64,000 nt of DNA, from contig NW_023998422.1 in assembly GCF_014805625.2 (NCBI RefSeq), positions 478,061-542,060 on the forward strand. Reading direction: 5' to 3'. Positions 25,535-35,324 of this stretch are shown here, piece by piece (position 1 is the first letter of the stretch; every line of letters begins with the position of its first letter). This DNA comes from Glossina fuscipes. Lineage: Eukaryota > Arthropoda > Insecta > Diptera > Glossinidae. The notes under the pieces were generated by a model. It was given only the letters and a program-made list of their open reading frames with translations, searched no databases and was not told the origin of the DNA. The position numbers and the translations under genes are program-made.

Positions 25535-25702
25535 TTGTTATACAGACTTACGAGTCCGAGGCGGATAATGAATACGTTATACGTGGTAACTCGGCAGTAA
25601 TGAAATGTGAAATACCATCATATGTAGCCGATTTTGTTTACGTTGATCTTTGGCTGGACTCTGAAGGTCGCAATTATTATCCCAATAATGAAGAGGAAAT
25701 CG
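25535..25702 (+). CDS. Dscam1: Dscam1 alternative exon 4.9
   Basis: 168 nt, acceptor ACATTTTAG|TTGTTA after a long T run, donor ATCG|GTATTA. Encodes VVIQTYESEADNEYVIRG, NSAVMKCEIPSYVADF (Tyr for the usual Phe in SFVADF), VYVDLWLDSEGRNYYPNN and EEEI. No in-frame stop and the phase fits. The intron from 4.8 is 134 nt. Confidence 0.96.
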
Positions 25703-25832
25703 GTATTAAACTTGCTTTCAGTTAACTGGTTAGGTTTAGTGTCCTCTCATGTCCCCAAAAAAAAAAAAAAAAAAAAAACCTTATTTATTTTATTCTATAC
25801 TTTTAATTATTGTATTTTTAATGTGCGTTTAG

Positions 25833-26003
25833 TGGTTCATCAGTTCTATCAAACTCGCGTGATAGACGAGTTTGTTCTAAGAGGTAATGCGGCTACATTA
25901 AAATGCTCTGTCCCATCTTTTGTAGCCGATTTTATTAGCGTAGAATCTTGGGTTGATGAAGAGGGTGCGGAAATTTTAAAACCTCAGGAAAATGATTCAT
26001 TGG
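25833..26003 (+). CDS. Dscam1: Dscam1 alternative exon 4.10
   Basis: 171 nt, acceptor TGCGTTTAG|TGGTTC, donor TTGG|GTAATC. Encodes VVHQFYQTRVIDEFVLRG, NAATLKCSVPSFVADF, ISVESWVDEEGAEILKPQ, then ENDSL. FVLRG replaces the usual YVIKG or YVIRG. Upstream intron 130 nt, with a long A run just before its branch region. Confidence 0.96.
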
Positions 26004-26145
26004 GTAATCATAACTTAACACTATAAAAATGGAATTTTTATGGAATCTCTTATCTAATATCCTTGTCTGCCTTCTCCTTGTTTACTTCATAACTGCATCC
26101 TTATGTTTAAAGACTATCAAGTATGTTTTTAAAATCACTTTTCAG

Positions 26146-26304
26146 TTGTTCAACAATTTTTCGAATCACAAGTTTATGATGAATATGTCATTAAGGGTAA
26201 TGCGGCCATTTTCAAATGTCAAACGCCTTCTTTTGTGGCCGATCATTTAGAGATTATCGATTGGTTAGACACTGAAGGTGGATTCTATACCAAAAATGAA
26301 ACGG
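26146..26304 (+). CDS. Dscam1: Dscam1 alternative exon 4.11
   Basis: 159 nt, the shortest variant. Acceptor CTTTTCAG|TTGTTC, donor ACGG|GTATTG. Encodes VVQQFFESQVYDEYVIKG, NAAIFKCQTPSFVADH, LEIIDWLDTEGGFYTKNE and T. It carries His where nearly all others have Phe after VAD, and QTPSF instead of xIPSF. The frame is open with good splice sites, so it is probably functional despite the divergence. Confidence 0.95.
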
Positions 26305-26463
26305 GTATTGAAAAGTTGCAAGTTTTGCTTATCCAATTAATTTTTTTTTTTTATTTTTTTTATTTTTTTTTTTATTAAAAAAGGGGGATTTGTTTACCTA
26401 CGCTCCTTCTCGTAACTCCTTGACTTTTATGTTTGTTTCTGGTTTCTTTATACACATTTCCAG

Positions 26464-26637
26464 TTGTCCCTCAAGCCTATACGGTGAATGTTATGGATGA
26501 AGCTGTTTTGAAGGGTAATAGTGCTATTCTGAAATGTCATATACCTAGTTTTGTGGGCGATTTCATTGCTGTTGCTAGCTGGGTTGAAGACGAAGAACGC
26601 GAAATATACCCTATGTCTCAGAACGAAATACGAACTG
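26464..26637 (+). CDS. Dscam1: Dscam1 alternative exon 4.12
   Basis: 174 nt, last and longest exon-4 alternative. Acceptor ATTTCCAG|TTGTCC, donor ACTG|GTAATG. Encodes VVPQAYTVNVMDEAVLKG, NSAILKCHIPSFVGDF, IAVASWVEDEEREIYPMS, QNEIRT. It is the most divergent N-terminal half (PQAYTVNV) and has VGDF for VADF. Confidence 0.96.
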
Positions 26638-29626
26638 GTAATGTTTGTTGTGCAAAAAGATTAAAGGTCTTTCTTATTTCCTGCCTTGTGTCCTTGTGGT
26701 TAACTCTCGCCTTAGGTTCGCTTAGGTTTTTCATTTTCTTTCATTTTCGAAAAATTCTGTTATCAAGTTTCCGTTTATTTCTTTATATTTCATTATTTGT
26801 TATTAATCCTTATCCTTATGTAATTCCATGATCCTAAGAAATTCCATAAGCCATACCAGGCTTACCTTAATCCTTGAAAATCCCCCTTCATTCGTAGTTA
26901 ATGATATGTACATATGTAAAGTAGTAAAAAAAAAATGCCAAATTTTTCTTTTTTTTTCATATATTAAATCTCCTAACTATAATTAAATTAGTTTTTTTTC
27001 ACATAAAACAAAAATTACTCTAAAAACTGAATTGGAATATGACATATTACAAGTCAAAAATTTGGGAAAACAAGTCCAAGCATGTTTTGCGAAACAGGTT
27101 AGATATCGATTCGAAATATGTTTTTTTAGAGTTATGTCAATATTTGGTATAATGTAGATCCCAATCAGCTTATTAGTGTTATATGCACAGACTATAAGCA
27201 AGTTCTGTTTGTAACACAGAGAAATATTTCAATCCCATAAAATACATGTTTACGTGATCAGCATGAAATTTAGACTCCCTCGTATATCCGTCTGCCACCA
27301 GTGTGACCAGGTTGTATCGACGTTTAATGTCCTCGTCAGACGTGAAACTTCAATCGGGCGGACCTCCTGGAACTATCGACAATTACCCTGGTTGAATTGG
27401 GTACCCGTCAGTCTTGCAAGCCAATTAGAGAGGGTCTATTTCAAGACTGACGTTCCAGATATAAAGGTTTGGGTATGATCCAAATTTTCCTCTCTACTTC
27501 TTTAATGCCCCAAGCCAAGCGACCAGGCCTCACGCATAGGCCAAACCTTTGACTGATTATACCAGCTTCTATCAAAGTTTCTCACATTCCGGGAAACACC
27601 GACAATCGACAGATATAACCGATGCAGTCACCCCTATTTGCCTAAGCGAGATACATGTGACATTGAGTGAGCGACTCCGATGGATTCCATAGTTTTATTT
27701 TGTAATACTTTATAATTATTGGCGTAAAGCGTGTCGTTATGTTCATTATATTCAAACTTGCCTTCAGATAACTCCAGGAAATCCATCCTACTGCTCCACC
27801 TGTACAAGGTGAAAGAGTCTGCACGCAGACGACCCCCAACTCTCTCACAAACTCTCCAAGGAAAGCAACCTGCTTTTTCGCAAACATAACCTTATTGATG
27901 ATCATAAATCACTTTTAAAATTAGACATGGCCCGAATGAAATCATGTCTATCGCAATTCCATTTAAAATTGACGGTAGATTGCAAGATTTAGAGCAGAAC
28001 CTGGACTGCTTATAACAACTTAAGTTCGAGAAAGAACGTAAACCACCTATGAGTGCCTAGACGCAAAAGTGAGGTGTAACTTGCAATCGCCAGCGGAAGT
28101 TAATTTGTTAGAATTTCCCTATGACATGTCGACGATGCATTTCCATGAAAAACTGAGAATACCTAAATACATCTTACAAAATACTTCAGACTTGCAACGA
28201 GGTGAAATCCTCCATTTGCTCGTGGGCAAAGTTGTTTGGCTACTAACACTGGTTCATATCAAAGTAAAGCTTGTACTTGAGAACAAAAAGCATTCTTCCG
28301 GTAATATAAAATTTGCCTCTCCTGGGATCACCAAACTCTTGGTAAGCGGCAGCTGCAAAAATTTTTTTCACCGAAATGTTCGAAGTTTTTAAAAAAGTAA
28401 AACTGGTCAGTCCTTAGAAGTTCAAATGTCCTTAAAAGATCGATGAGCCGAAGTGCCATAGTTTAATCCATATAGCGTTAGTTACACGTTAGTGGTCGGT
28501 CATTGCCGCGAAATAAGTTCATTCTCCGAATAATAAATAGATAGGTTTTTTATTTTAATTTGTTTGTTTTTTGCTTTGGCGATGCCAAGTTTATGCTTAA
28601 TGAAAGGCATCCCTTGCTGGCAGAAAAGTACTTAAGTCAAGTTAGTTAATCTCCGTTTTGGCAAAAGGATTTTATCAATTTAGGTGAATAAGTTGTTCGC
28701 AAAAGTTGTGCCCATGAACGCGTTCGTGTGTAAAGAAAGGAAAACAAGTTGTTGACAGACAACTGCTCGTCTTATACATCTTTAGAAGCCTGGAGAAAAA
28801 CTTGACATATGCAAGCGTCACAAACAATGAATATGCCGATTGTGGCGGTACTTTTCTGAAATCCAAATTGTGCTTGTTAAACTTGTTACCAACTTTAAGC
28901 TTAGAGTTATCACCAATACTACTTCGGCTAAATAGTTGTTAAAGAAGTGAAAAAACTTTGCAAAAAATTCTCAAATACAATGGAACTGTATTCGGAAAGT
29001 TTTAGTGAGTAATAAATAATATCAACGTTTAATAATCTTTCAAGTAAATAAATTTGGCATTTTTTTTAATGCATGCGTAAACTTATTTAAAAACAGTTTT
29101 AAAGGGAATTTTTAAGGCATAAATGGAATAAAATAAAAAATTCCTTTAAAACTAAATTTAAATTAAAAGAATACAACAAAATACAAAAAAAAAAAAAACA
29201 GAGAAAATTTATATAAAACAATTGTTTTGAATAAAAATAAATATTTAAACTTTAAGAAATATTTTTAATCGAAATTTGTACAGAATTTTTGTTGTATTTT
29301 TATTGCAAAGAAAATTAATCTATTTTATAAGGCATGCTTTCCCTTACGTCAGATGTTACTAACATCTTTTGCAAAAACACTGTAGATTGTACAGAAAAAC
29401 AAAGCAAACTAAAAATTGTTTGTAAACAATTTCCAAAACAATTTATACAAAATCGTAAATAATTGCTTGTCATAAATTAAACAAAACTTAATAAAATAAT
29501 TACAGTGTTTTTCATTATCATTTAAGCATTAATTGTATTTTGTAGATTTTTTCATTATCAAAAACTTCTCGTTCAGTGTTTAACATCCATTTTTCTTTAT
29601 ATCCCTCTCTTAAAAAAAAAAAAAAG
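26638..29626 (+). other. Dscam1: Intron between exon 4.12 and exon 5
   Basis: About 3 kb. Small open frames at 27254-27478, 27642-27905 and 28069-28392 resemble no protein I know. 27250-28500 looks less AT-rich than its surroundings and could be a decayed insertion. The 3' end holds a pyrimidine tract (TTTTTCTTTATATCCCTCTC) and then a run of 14 A before the acceptor G. Confidence 0.7.
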
Positions 29627-29776
29627 ATGGCAAATATTTAGTCCTACCTTCTGGTGAACTACACATACGTGAAGTAGGTCCTGAAGATGGTTACAAAAGT
29701 TATCAATGCCGTACCAAGCACCGTTTAACTGGTGAAACTCGCTTAAGTGCTACCAAAGGTCGTCTAGTTATTACAG
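29627..29776 (+). CDS. Dscam1: Dscam1 exon 5 (constant; Ig2 second half)
   Basis: 150 nt encoding (D)GKYLVLPSGELHIREVG, then PEDGYKSYQCRTKHRLTG with the F-strand cysteine of Ig2, and ETRLSATKGRLVIT. This closely matches what I recall of Drosophila exon 5. The donor is ACAG|GTAAGT, phase 1, matching the leading AA or AG of exon 6 (Glu). The acceptor is unusual: 14 adenines lie between the pyrimidine tract and the AG, so the AG is the end of A14G. Confidence 0.98.
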
Positions 29777-31060
29777 GTAAGTTGAAGAAATTTTTTCCAA
29801 ATTATTTTCTTATAAAAAAATTTAAGTTAGTCAAGTAAATGGAGAGCAAATCATATTTTAACGAATAAAAATCAATGCAACAATAAGAAAGGTCGGCATT
29901 GTTTTCATTACCTTACCTTACCTATCTTTATCATAAAATATCAAAAGCTATCTAGACTTTGTTAACGTATATAGTTCACTTCCCGACAAATAGGTTATAG
30001 TTAGAACACGTGTTGACATTCTATTGCCGAATAAAGGCTTACGTCAGCAGAGATTCAACAACATTCCATATGCGTTTAGTAAGTCAAAATACTAATTTCC
30101 AACGATCCTTGGCGAAAACTCTATGTCAAGTTGTTCTGGATGTTCCCTACACACAAGCAAGCTTAATATACCTTTGTCACCAATGGCGTAGACTGTAACA
30201 AAAATAAAGTGTACAAAGAGGGTAGAAAGATCAAAAAAAAATTAATTTGAAAATTAAATGTTTCCGTATATCCGGCTAACCTTTAGCAATTGAGGCAAAA
30301 CTCTTAAACGGGAGTCGTTTTCTAATAGTTTTCCTTGAACAAAAAGTCATTGATCTATGCCGCAATGAGGAAGAAATTAACATTAGCTGGAAGGTTTGAA
30401 TATATTAACGATAAATGAGAAATTGAAATTTAGTCCAAAGACTTATTTGCCAAAATACTAATTTTTGATAGAAAATAACCCAATCGTTTACGGTACTAGG
30501 CATTGATGATTGGGTGTTTAAGATTTTCCCATACTAGCTAAAATAGTCACTTTTCTTTTTCGGTACATGATTATTATTCACGCCTTTTTCTTTCCGCCTC
30601 CATAAAATTTTTGTAAAGGATTCGAATACCAGAACTGATTTTAAAATATGGTTTGCTTTCATATCTTGAAATTATCTTAGTAAAAAAAATATGAATGGAC
30701 AATGTTTGCATTAGGTGATGTAAGCCAGGTTTATCACTCGATCCCTAGAAATTAATTAAAGAAATTTTTATCAAACTATGGCTTTCTAAATTTTTGGGGC
30801 GGAAAGATCGGCCTGGTTAATGATTCATAATTTTTGAGCTGATCTAGATTCTGATTCTGATAGTTACCAATTAACCAAAGGCAACTCTTGTAACTCATCC
30901 ATTGCAAAGCAATCTAAACTTTTCCTACAATTTGACATTTCCTTGACTTGATCGTACAACTACTCATTGGGATTATTTTCCGTTAATTAAAGTCATATAA
31001 GATGACACAAACTTCACGCAAGTTTAGTCATGCAAGATATAGCAGGTAGACGTAGACATC

Positions 31061-31062
<2 letters not shown>

Positions 31063-31096
<34 letters not shown>
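31063..31096. repeat. (AG)n microsatellite
   Basis: Uninterrupted AG repeat of about 34 bases. Confidence 0.95.
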
Positions 31097-31099
<3 letters not shown>

Positions 31100-31849
31100 A
31101 AGTTGTCAGAGATTTTGCTGAAAGCGAAATAATTTCTCCCTTGTTAACCGCTTGCAGTAACTTGGTTAGCTCAGCCAATTGCATGTTCTATACATTTGCC
31201 CAAGTTCTAGAAATATATAGACTCAGTTTTGCTATCAGACATAGCGTAGCGTGTTAAAAACACACACACACATTATTCAAATGACATAAATAGCCCAAAG
31301 AAATCATTTAAGACGCGGTCGTTGTCCCTTCATATTTGTAATTTCGCATACATATGGTTTTTTTCTTTCATAAACAAAAGCACTCAAGATTTTCGAAAAC
31401 ATTTCTTCTTTGACTGTTATTGCACTTTAACAAGTCGCTCATTATTGATATTAAAATAAAAATTCAAGAGCGAAAATAAAAAAATTCAAATAAAAATGGT
31501 TTGAAACCAAAATTGGCGGGAACTTTGCTGACGCAAATAAGGAATGCCTGTTCACTATATTTGAAAAAAAAAAAAAACGAAAAAAAACAAAAGTCTAATA
31601 TCAGGGCAAGGCGGTATTTTATATTTTTCTTCCAAAAATTAAGATAAAAGGAAATTCCTTTTATCGAATATGTTCTGTTTCAAACATATCTTAATAATAA
31701 AAATTTTCATTCTTTGATAAACAGAACTTCTTCAAGCGAAGAACCTTCCGCTAAGAGTAAAGTCAAAAACTTAATACTAACAGTGAAGTTATATAGAAAT
31801 ATTCGGTGTTTGCAAAAATTTTGTTCACGTTTTCAGTCGAAAGAACTTA

Positions 31850-32830
31850 TATTGGTTGGGTAGCGATCCACCCACTGGTTCACTTTCCCATTTCCTCAAC
31901 TTAGTGGACCCGCGTGCCAGCTAAGCCATGCTGCCCCGATCTGAACAATCGGTAATCAGGAGACGCCATGATGAGCACGCTGGGTTTGGCAGAACTTCCC
32001 ATTCGAGCTGCAACAATCTATCCTAGACAGCTCTTGCAAGAAGTGGCTAAACCGTTGAACCCAAAGCCGACAATTGCGTTATGATGGAGCAGCATCACCA
32101 TAAGCCTCTGTATGAAGATGCCGGGCTTCGACAGCTAAACAACAAAAGCAATGAATTTGAAAAAAGAAGAATTTTGAGCGCTCAATGATTAGTCTCGGCG
32201 TACGCTGAATAAATCAATAATATTAAATGAAAAATTGTTATTATATGTAGAGGAAGGTCAAAATCATCGCTTCTACTGAGCGCTTCGGTATAGATCCTCG
32301 TGGTGATCCCTGGAAACGGCCTTGGCCGGCGAAGAAGAGTTTAAGACCATCTATAACTTGTCGACAAGTTTTCTGAAAGATAGCTTAGGGATACATTGGA
32401 GCAAGAACTCTTTTCACATAAACTATTGCTAAGAAGCAAATAATAACCACACCAGTTACTGGGGGCATACTTATATACATGCGGAGACCGCGGGAGAAGC
32501 TTGTATGTCCAGCAGTTAACCAATGTGTGTCCTGATCGCTGGAAACGTCCCTTCGGGCGGTATCGTGGTAGTTGTGGTTTCTATCATTCCAAAAGCGAAT
32601 AATTAGAGGTGATAATAGACCTCAACACTTTCCAGAGTGGGTTTATTGAGCTACACTCAATAAACATATCTAGGTTCTCCAGTGTAGTTTAGGCCTCTAG
32701 CTTATAGGGATTGTCTAACTTTCTGCAGGGAGCCGGTTAGACTAAATTAATCCGTGTGCCATTGGGCACCGTGCGGTTAAACCGGCAAAGTAGTGTACCC
32801 ACGTTTAACCAACAAACACAATCTCTATTT
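31850..32830. repeat. GC-richer block, probable old repeat insertion
   Basis: Visibly less AT-rich than the neighbouring intron, with GGACCCGCGTGCCAGCTAAG near the left side and GCCATTGGGCACCGTGCGGT near the right. There is no open frame of use. The wording resembles untranslated parts of fly retroelements, but I cannot assign a family. Confidence 0.35.
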
Positions 32831-33482
32831 CCTATGTCTTTATCATTTTCGCCTGTAGAATTCGCTGATCAAAATTTTTGCAAACACCTAATACTGACTA
32901 ATAAATATTTTTTCGTCCTTTGATAAAACGTATTTTGAGCCGCATCGTTGTTGCGTCTATACATCGTAAGCTTCTGCACTACATCAGGTACAAAGTAATA
33001 AAAGATTTTCTGACCTATGTTTATAATAGCAATAAGAAAAAACCGCCTTGCTTATGGGATGACCTAATCATAATGTGAGTTGCATGAATTAACTGAAAAA
33101 TCGAAAAAATCGATATACCATATGTATGAGTAGGGCTACTAAGCCGAGAAATTATTTAAAAAAAAAAAATATTTTCTAAAATCTTTTTAAGAGAATTTTC
33201 GAGAATATTTTTTTTTTAATATATTATTTTAGTCTATAAGTTATATGCAATATTTTAACAACAACAATATTTTGATAGTACGCTCAAGAGCTTTATGGAA
33301 ATGCAATCAAAAAGATTTTTAGCTTAAAATCTCTTTCTTTGCTTCAAAGTGATTAAAGATTTCCTTTTAGTAATTAGTGAAAACAAATTACTTGAGACTT
33401 TCGAACTCCCTACCTCCATTTTGAAACGCGTTTTTTTTTTTTTTTTTGATTACATCAAAAAATTGTTGCTCCTTAACATTTA

Positions 33483-33519
33483 GAATTGAAAACTGCCTGA
33501 ATGTTGGGATAGAGTACCG
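33483..33519 (+). promoter_or_regulatory. Exon-6 docking element
   Basis: Core CTGCCTGAATGTTGGGATAG, flanked by GAATTGAAAA on the left and AGTACCG on the right. Its reverse complement (CTATCCCAACATTCAGGCAG) is echoed upstream of most exon-6 alternatives, for example CCCAACATTCAG at 52064 and CTATCTCAACATTTC at 47910. In Drosophila a single docking site in this intron pairs with one selector at a time to allow only one exon 6. The assignment rests on position (exon 5-6.1 intron) and complementarity. Confidence 0.93.
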
Positions 33520-33860
33520 TAAATATGTGCGCATTTTCAAATTAAAACGATTGTTAATTTTGCTTAAAATTTAAAAAAAAAAAAAAAAAATAAATTTCTC
33601 TTATTAAAAAATTGAAAATAAAATTTAATTTAAAAATTAATAAAGAAAATGCTTGACTTGAGCTTGAGTAAATGGTGCGCCTTGTAGCAAATTTTATAGA
33701 AAATTTTTAAAAGCCCTTATAATCCTGAATAATATATGTATGTCTTCATAATAATTTCAAGGTAAGTCTGTTTTTTCTAGATCCTTGCTTTTTTTTTTTT
33801 TATTCAAAATTTTTTCGGAATTTTTTCGGAATCTATAAAAATAATGCTTAAATAATAATA

Positions 33861-33878
33861 AGACATTCAAAACGAACT
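33861..33878 (+). promoter_or_regulatory. Possible selector for exon 6.1
   Basis: AGACATTCAAAACGAACT just before the 6.1 acceptor. Only ACATTCA matches the docking complement, so it is weak. Confidence 0.35.
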
Positions 33879-33883
33879 TACAG

Positions 33884-34007
33884 AACCAGTCGGGAGAGTT
33901 TCGCCTAAATTTCCATCGCAGCAAATCAGTAGCACATTTGTAGCCGTGTCTGCGACCAGTTTGACTTTGTTGTGTCCAGCTCAAGCTTTTCCAGCTCCAA
34001 TGTTTAG
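33884..34007 (+). CDS. Dscam1: Dscam1 alternative exon 6.1 (Ig3 first half)
   Basis: First of 38 exon-6 alternatives, 124 nt. Acceptor AACTTACAG|AACCAG, donor TTTAG|GTTTGT. The first codon is completed by G of exon 5 (Glu), the last (AG) by A of exon 7 (Arg). Encodes EPVGRVSPKFPSQQ, ISSTFVAVSATSL and the Ig3 B-strand cysteine in TLLCPAQAFPAPMFR. Arg replaces the usual Ser in EPxGSV. Confidence 0.95.
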
Positions 34008-34030
34008 GTTTGTGTTAGCAAAAAAGTGTT

Positions 34031-34060
34031 CCTATCTCAAAACGAAACAGTTTTCAAATT
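34031..34060 (+). promoter_or_regulatory. Selector for exon 6.2
   Basis: CTATCTCAAAACGAAACAG then TTTTCAAATT follows the docking complement (CTATCCCAACATTCAGGCAG, TTTTCAATTC) over most of its length. Confidence 0.75.
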
Positions 34061-34123
34061 TGAAATATAATTTAAAAAATTAAAAAAAAAACAAAAATTT
34101 AACTTTTTTTTTTTTGAATACAG

Positions 34124-34247
34124 AACCTTTGGGCAGCGTAGGTCCTCGCTTATCCAACGGCAATGATATAAAAGTTAATATAAAACCTACTAAGACTACT
34201 CTAACGCTCTTATGCTTAGCTCAAGCCTATCCAGTGCCATTTTTTAG
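34124..34247 (+). CDS. Dscam1: Dscam1 alternative exon 6.2
   Basis: 124 nt, acceptor GAATACAG|AACCTT, donor TTTAG|GTAAGA (strong). Encodes EPLGSVGPRLSNGNDIK, VNIKPTKTTLT and LLCLAQAYPVPFFR. Leu replaces Pro after the cysteine (CLAQ for CPAQ). Upstream intron 116 nt with a selector at 34031. Confidence 0.95.
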
Positions 34248-34345
34248 GTAAGATTTTCGTGGAAAACACCTTCGGGAAACTGCGTTTTAAAACCGCCTGA
34301 TCCTTTCTTGTCTGCAAAACCGCAAAATAGAACCAAGCAATATAA

Positions 34346-34365
34346 CCTATCCCAACTTTATGTTA
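34346..34365 (+). promoter_or_regulatory. Selector for exon 6.3
   Basis: CCTATCCCAACTTTATGTTA matches CTATCCCAAC of the docking complement exactly, then diverges. Confidence 0.7.
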
Positions 34366-34416
34366 TTTTAGATAAAACTTAAACAAAAAAAGCATTTTTT
34401 TATTCGATAAATTCAG

Positions 34417-34540
34417 AACCCGTTGGCAGCGTGGCTCCTAAATTAACCAGTGGTGACGAGTCACGTATTGTTAAAATAGGTCAACAAAGCAGTGCCACCT
34501 TATTGTGCCCAGCCCAAGCATATCCGGTGCCTTTTTTTAG
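34417..34540 (+). CDS. Dscam1: Dscam1 alternative exon 6.3
   Basis: 124 nt, acceptor AAATTCAG|AACCCG, donor TTTAG|GTAATA. Encodes EPVGSVAPKLTSGDESR, IVKIGQQSSAT and LLCPAQAYPVPFFR. The LTSGDESR motif is also visible in the dead exon at 38215 and, as LTTGDDSR and LTSGDKTR, in 6.6 and 6.20, so these share an ancestor. Confidence 0.96.
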
Positions 34541-34556
34541 GTAATACCTTATTAAA

Positions 34557-34576
34557 CCAACATTCAGGTGATTTTC
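34557..34576 (+). promoter_or_regulatory. Selector for exon 6.4
   Basis: CCAACATTCAGGTGATTTTC: CCAACATTCAGG is a perfect 12-base match to the docking complement. Confidence 0.88.
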
Positions 34577-34624
34577 GTTTTTCTAAGAAATTTCTTATTA
34601 ATTGCATAAAAATTTTTCCCCCAG

Positions 34625-34751
34625 AGCCTGTGGGTAGTGTTAGTCCTAAGATCAATGCTAATGAGGAAAATATAAAAATTTTAAGGGCTCCATTAAATCA
34701 AGCAACAAAGTTGTTATGTCCAGCCCAAGCTTATCCGGTACCGATATTTAG
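34625..34751 (+). CDS. Dscam1: Dscam1 alternative exon 6.4
   Basis: 127 nt (one extra codon). Acceptor TTCCCCCAG|AGCCTG, donor TTTAG|GTATGA. Glu is spelled G|AG. Encodes EPVGSVSPKINANEENIK, ILRAPLNQATK and LLCPAQAYPVPIFR. The upstream intron is only 84 nt and includes a near-perfect selector. Confidence 0.96.
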
Positions 34752-34765
34752 GTATGAAATTCAAA

Positions 34766-34783
34766 CAACATTCAAAAGTTTTC
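34766..34783 (+). promoter_or_regulatory. Selector for exon 6.5
   Basis: CAACATTCAAAAGTTTTC: CAACATTCA then AGTTTTC matches the docking complement with a short mismatch block. Confidence 0.78.
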
Positions 34784-34836
34784 GTTTGAAGGCGGAATTA
34801 ATTTTGAAATGATCCTTTCCTAAAATTAATTTTTAG

Positions 34837-34963
34837 AACCTTTGGGTACTGTTAGCCCCAAGATTACAGGAGGTGATGATAATATAAAGACTCCTAAATT
34901 TATGCTTACACAAAAAGCCACATTATTATGTCCAGCTCAAGCCTATCCAGTGCCGTATTTTAG
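34837..34963 (+). CDS. Dscam1: Dscam1 alternative exon 6.5
   Basis: 127 nt, acceptor TTTTTAG|AACCTT, donor TTTAG|GTAATT. Encodes EPLGTVSPKITGGDDNIK, TPKFMLTQKAT and LLCPAQAYPVPYFR. Most like 6.4 in length and in the NIK segment. Upstream intron 85 nt. Confidence 0.96.
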
Positions 34964-35082
34964 GTAATTTCTCCCCACTAAGCGACAAGACTTAAAATTC
35001 CTCACAAAAAAAAAAAAAAAAAAAAAAAAAATTTAAAAAAAAATTTAAACGGACTTTTAATTAAAATTAAATCTTTTTCAAG

Positions 35083-35206
35083 AACCTATCGCTAGCGTGC
35101 CTCCTCACTTAACCACAGGGGATGATTCCCGCACTGTTAAGATTAAGCTAGCAGGAAGTGTAACTCTTTTGTGTCCATTTCAAGCTTATCCTGTCCCATT
35201 ATTTAG
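35083..35206 (+). CDS. Dscam1: Dscam1 alternative exon 6.6
   Basis: 124 nt, acceptor TTTTTCAAG|AACCTA, donor TTTAG|GTAATT. Encodes EPIASVPPHLTTGDDSR, TVKIKLAGSVT and LLCPFQAYPVPLFR. Phe replaces Ala in CPAQ, and Ala replaces Gly in EPxGS. I saw no convincing selector in its 119 nt upstream intron. Confidence 0.94.
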
Positions 35207-35324
35207 GTAATTACTAAAATATCCTTAAATACCTTATATGCCTTAAACGCCTTATGTATGAAAGAAATTACACACAAGGCAGAGTTAATTTCGTCCCCTA
35301 GGCTAGGTCTTTTATCAAGACATG

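Larger units (their letters stand above)
29777..33883 (+). other. Dscam1: Intron 5, carrying the exon-6 docking element
   Basis: 4.1 kb. It contains an (AG)n microsatellite at 31063-31096, a more GC-rich block at about 31850-32830 that looks like an old inserted repeat, AT-rich filler, and the docking element at 33483-33519, about 365 bases before exon 6.1. No exon-6-like segment lies upstream of 33884. Confidence 0.8.

Noticed and set aside
28069..28392. 107-codon open frame on the plus strand before exon 5
   Set aside because: No similarity that I can name; phase and splice sites do not fit an additional Dscam1 exon.
33540..33883. Second docking site in intron 5
   Set aside because: No other stretch complementary to the selector consensus; only AT-rich filler and T runs.
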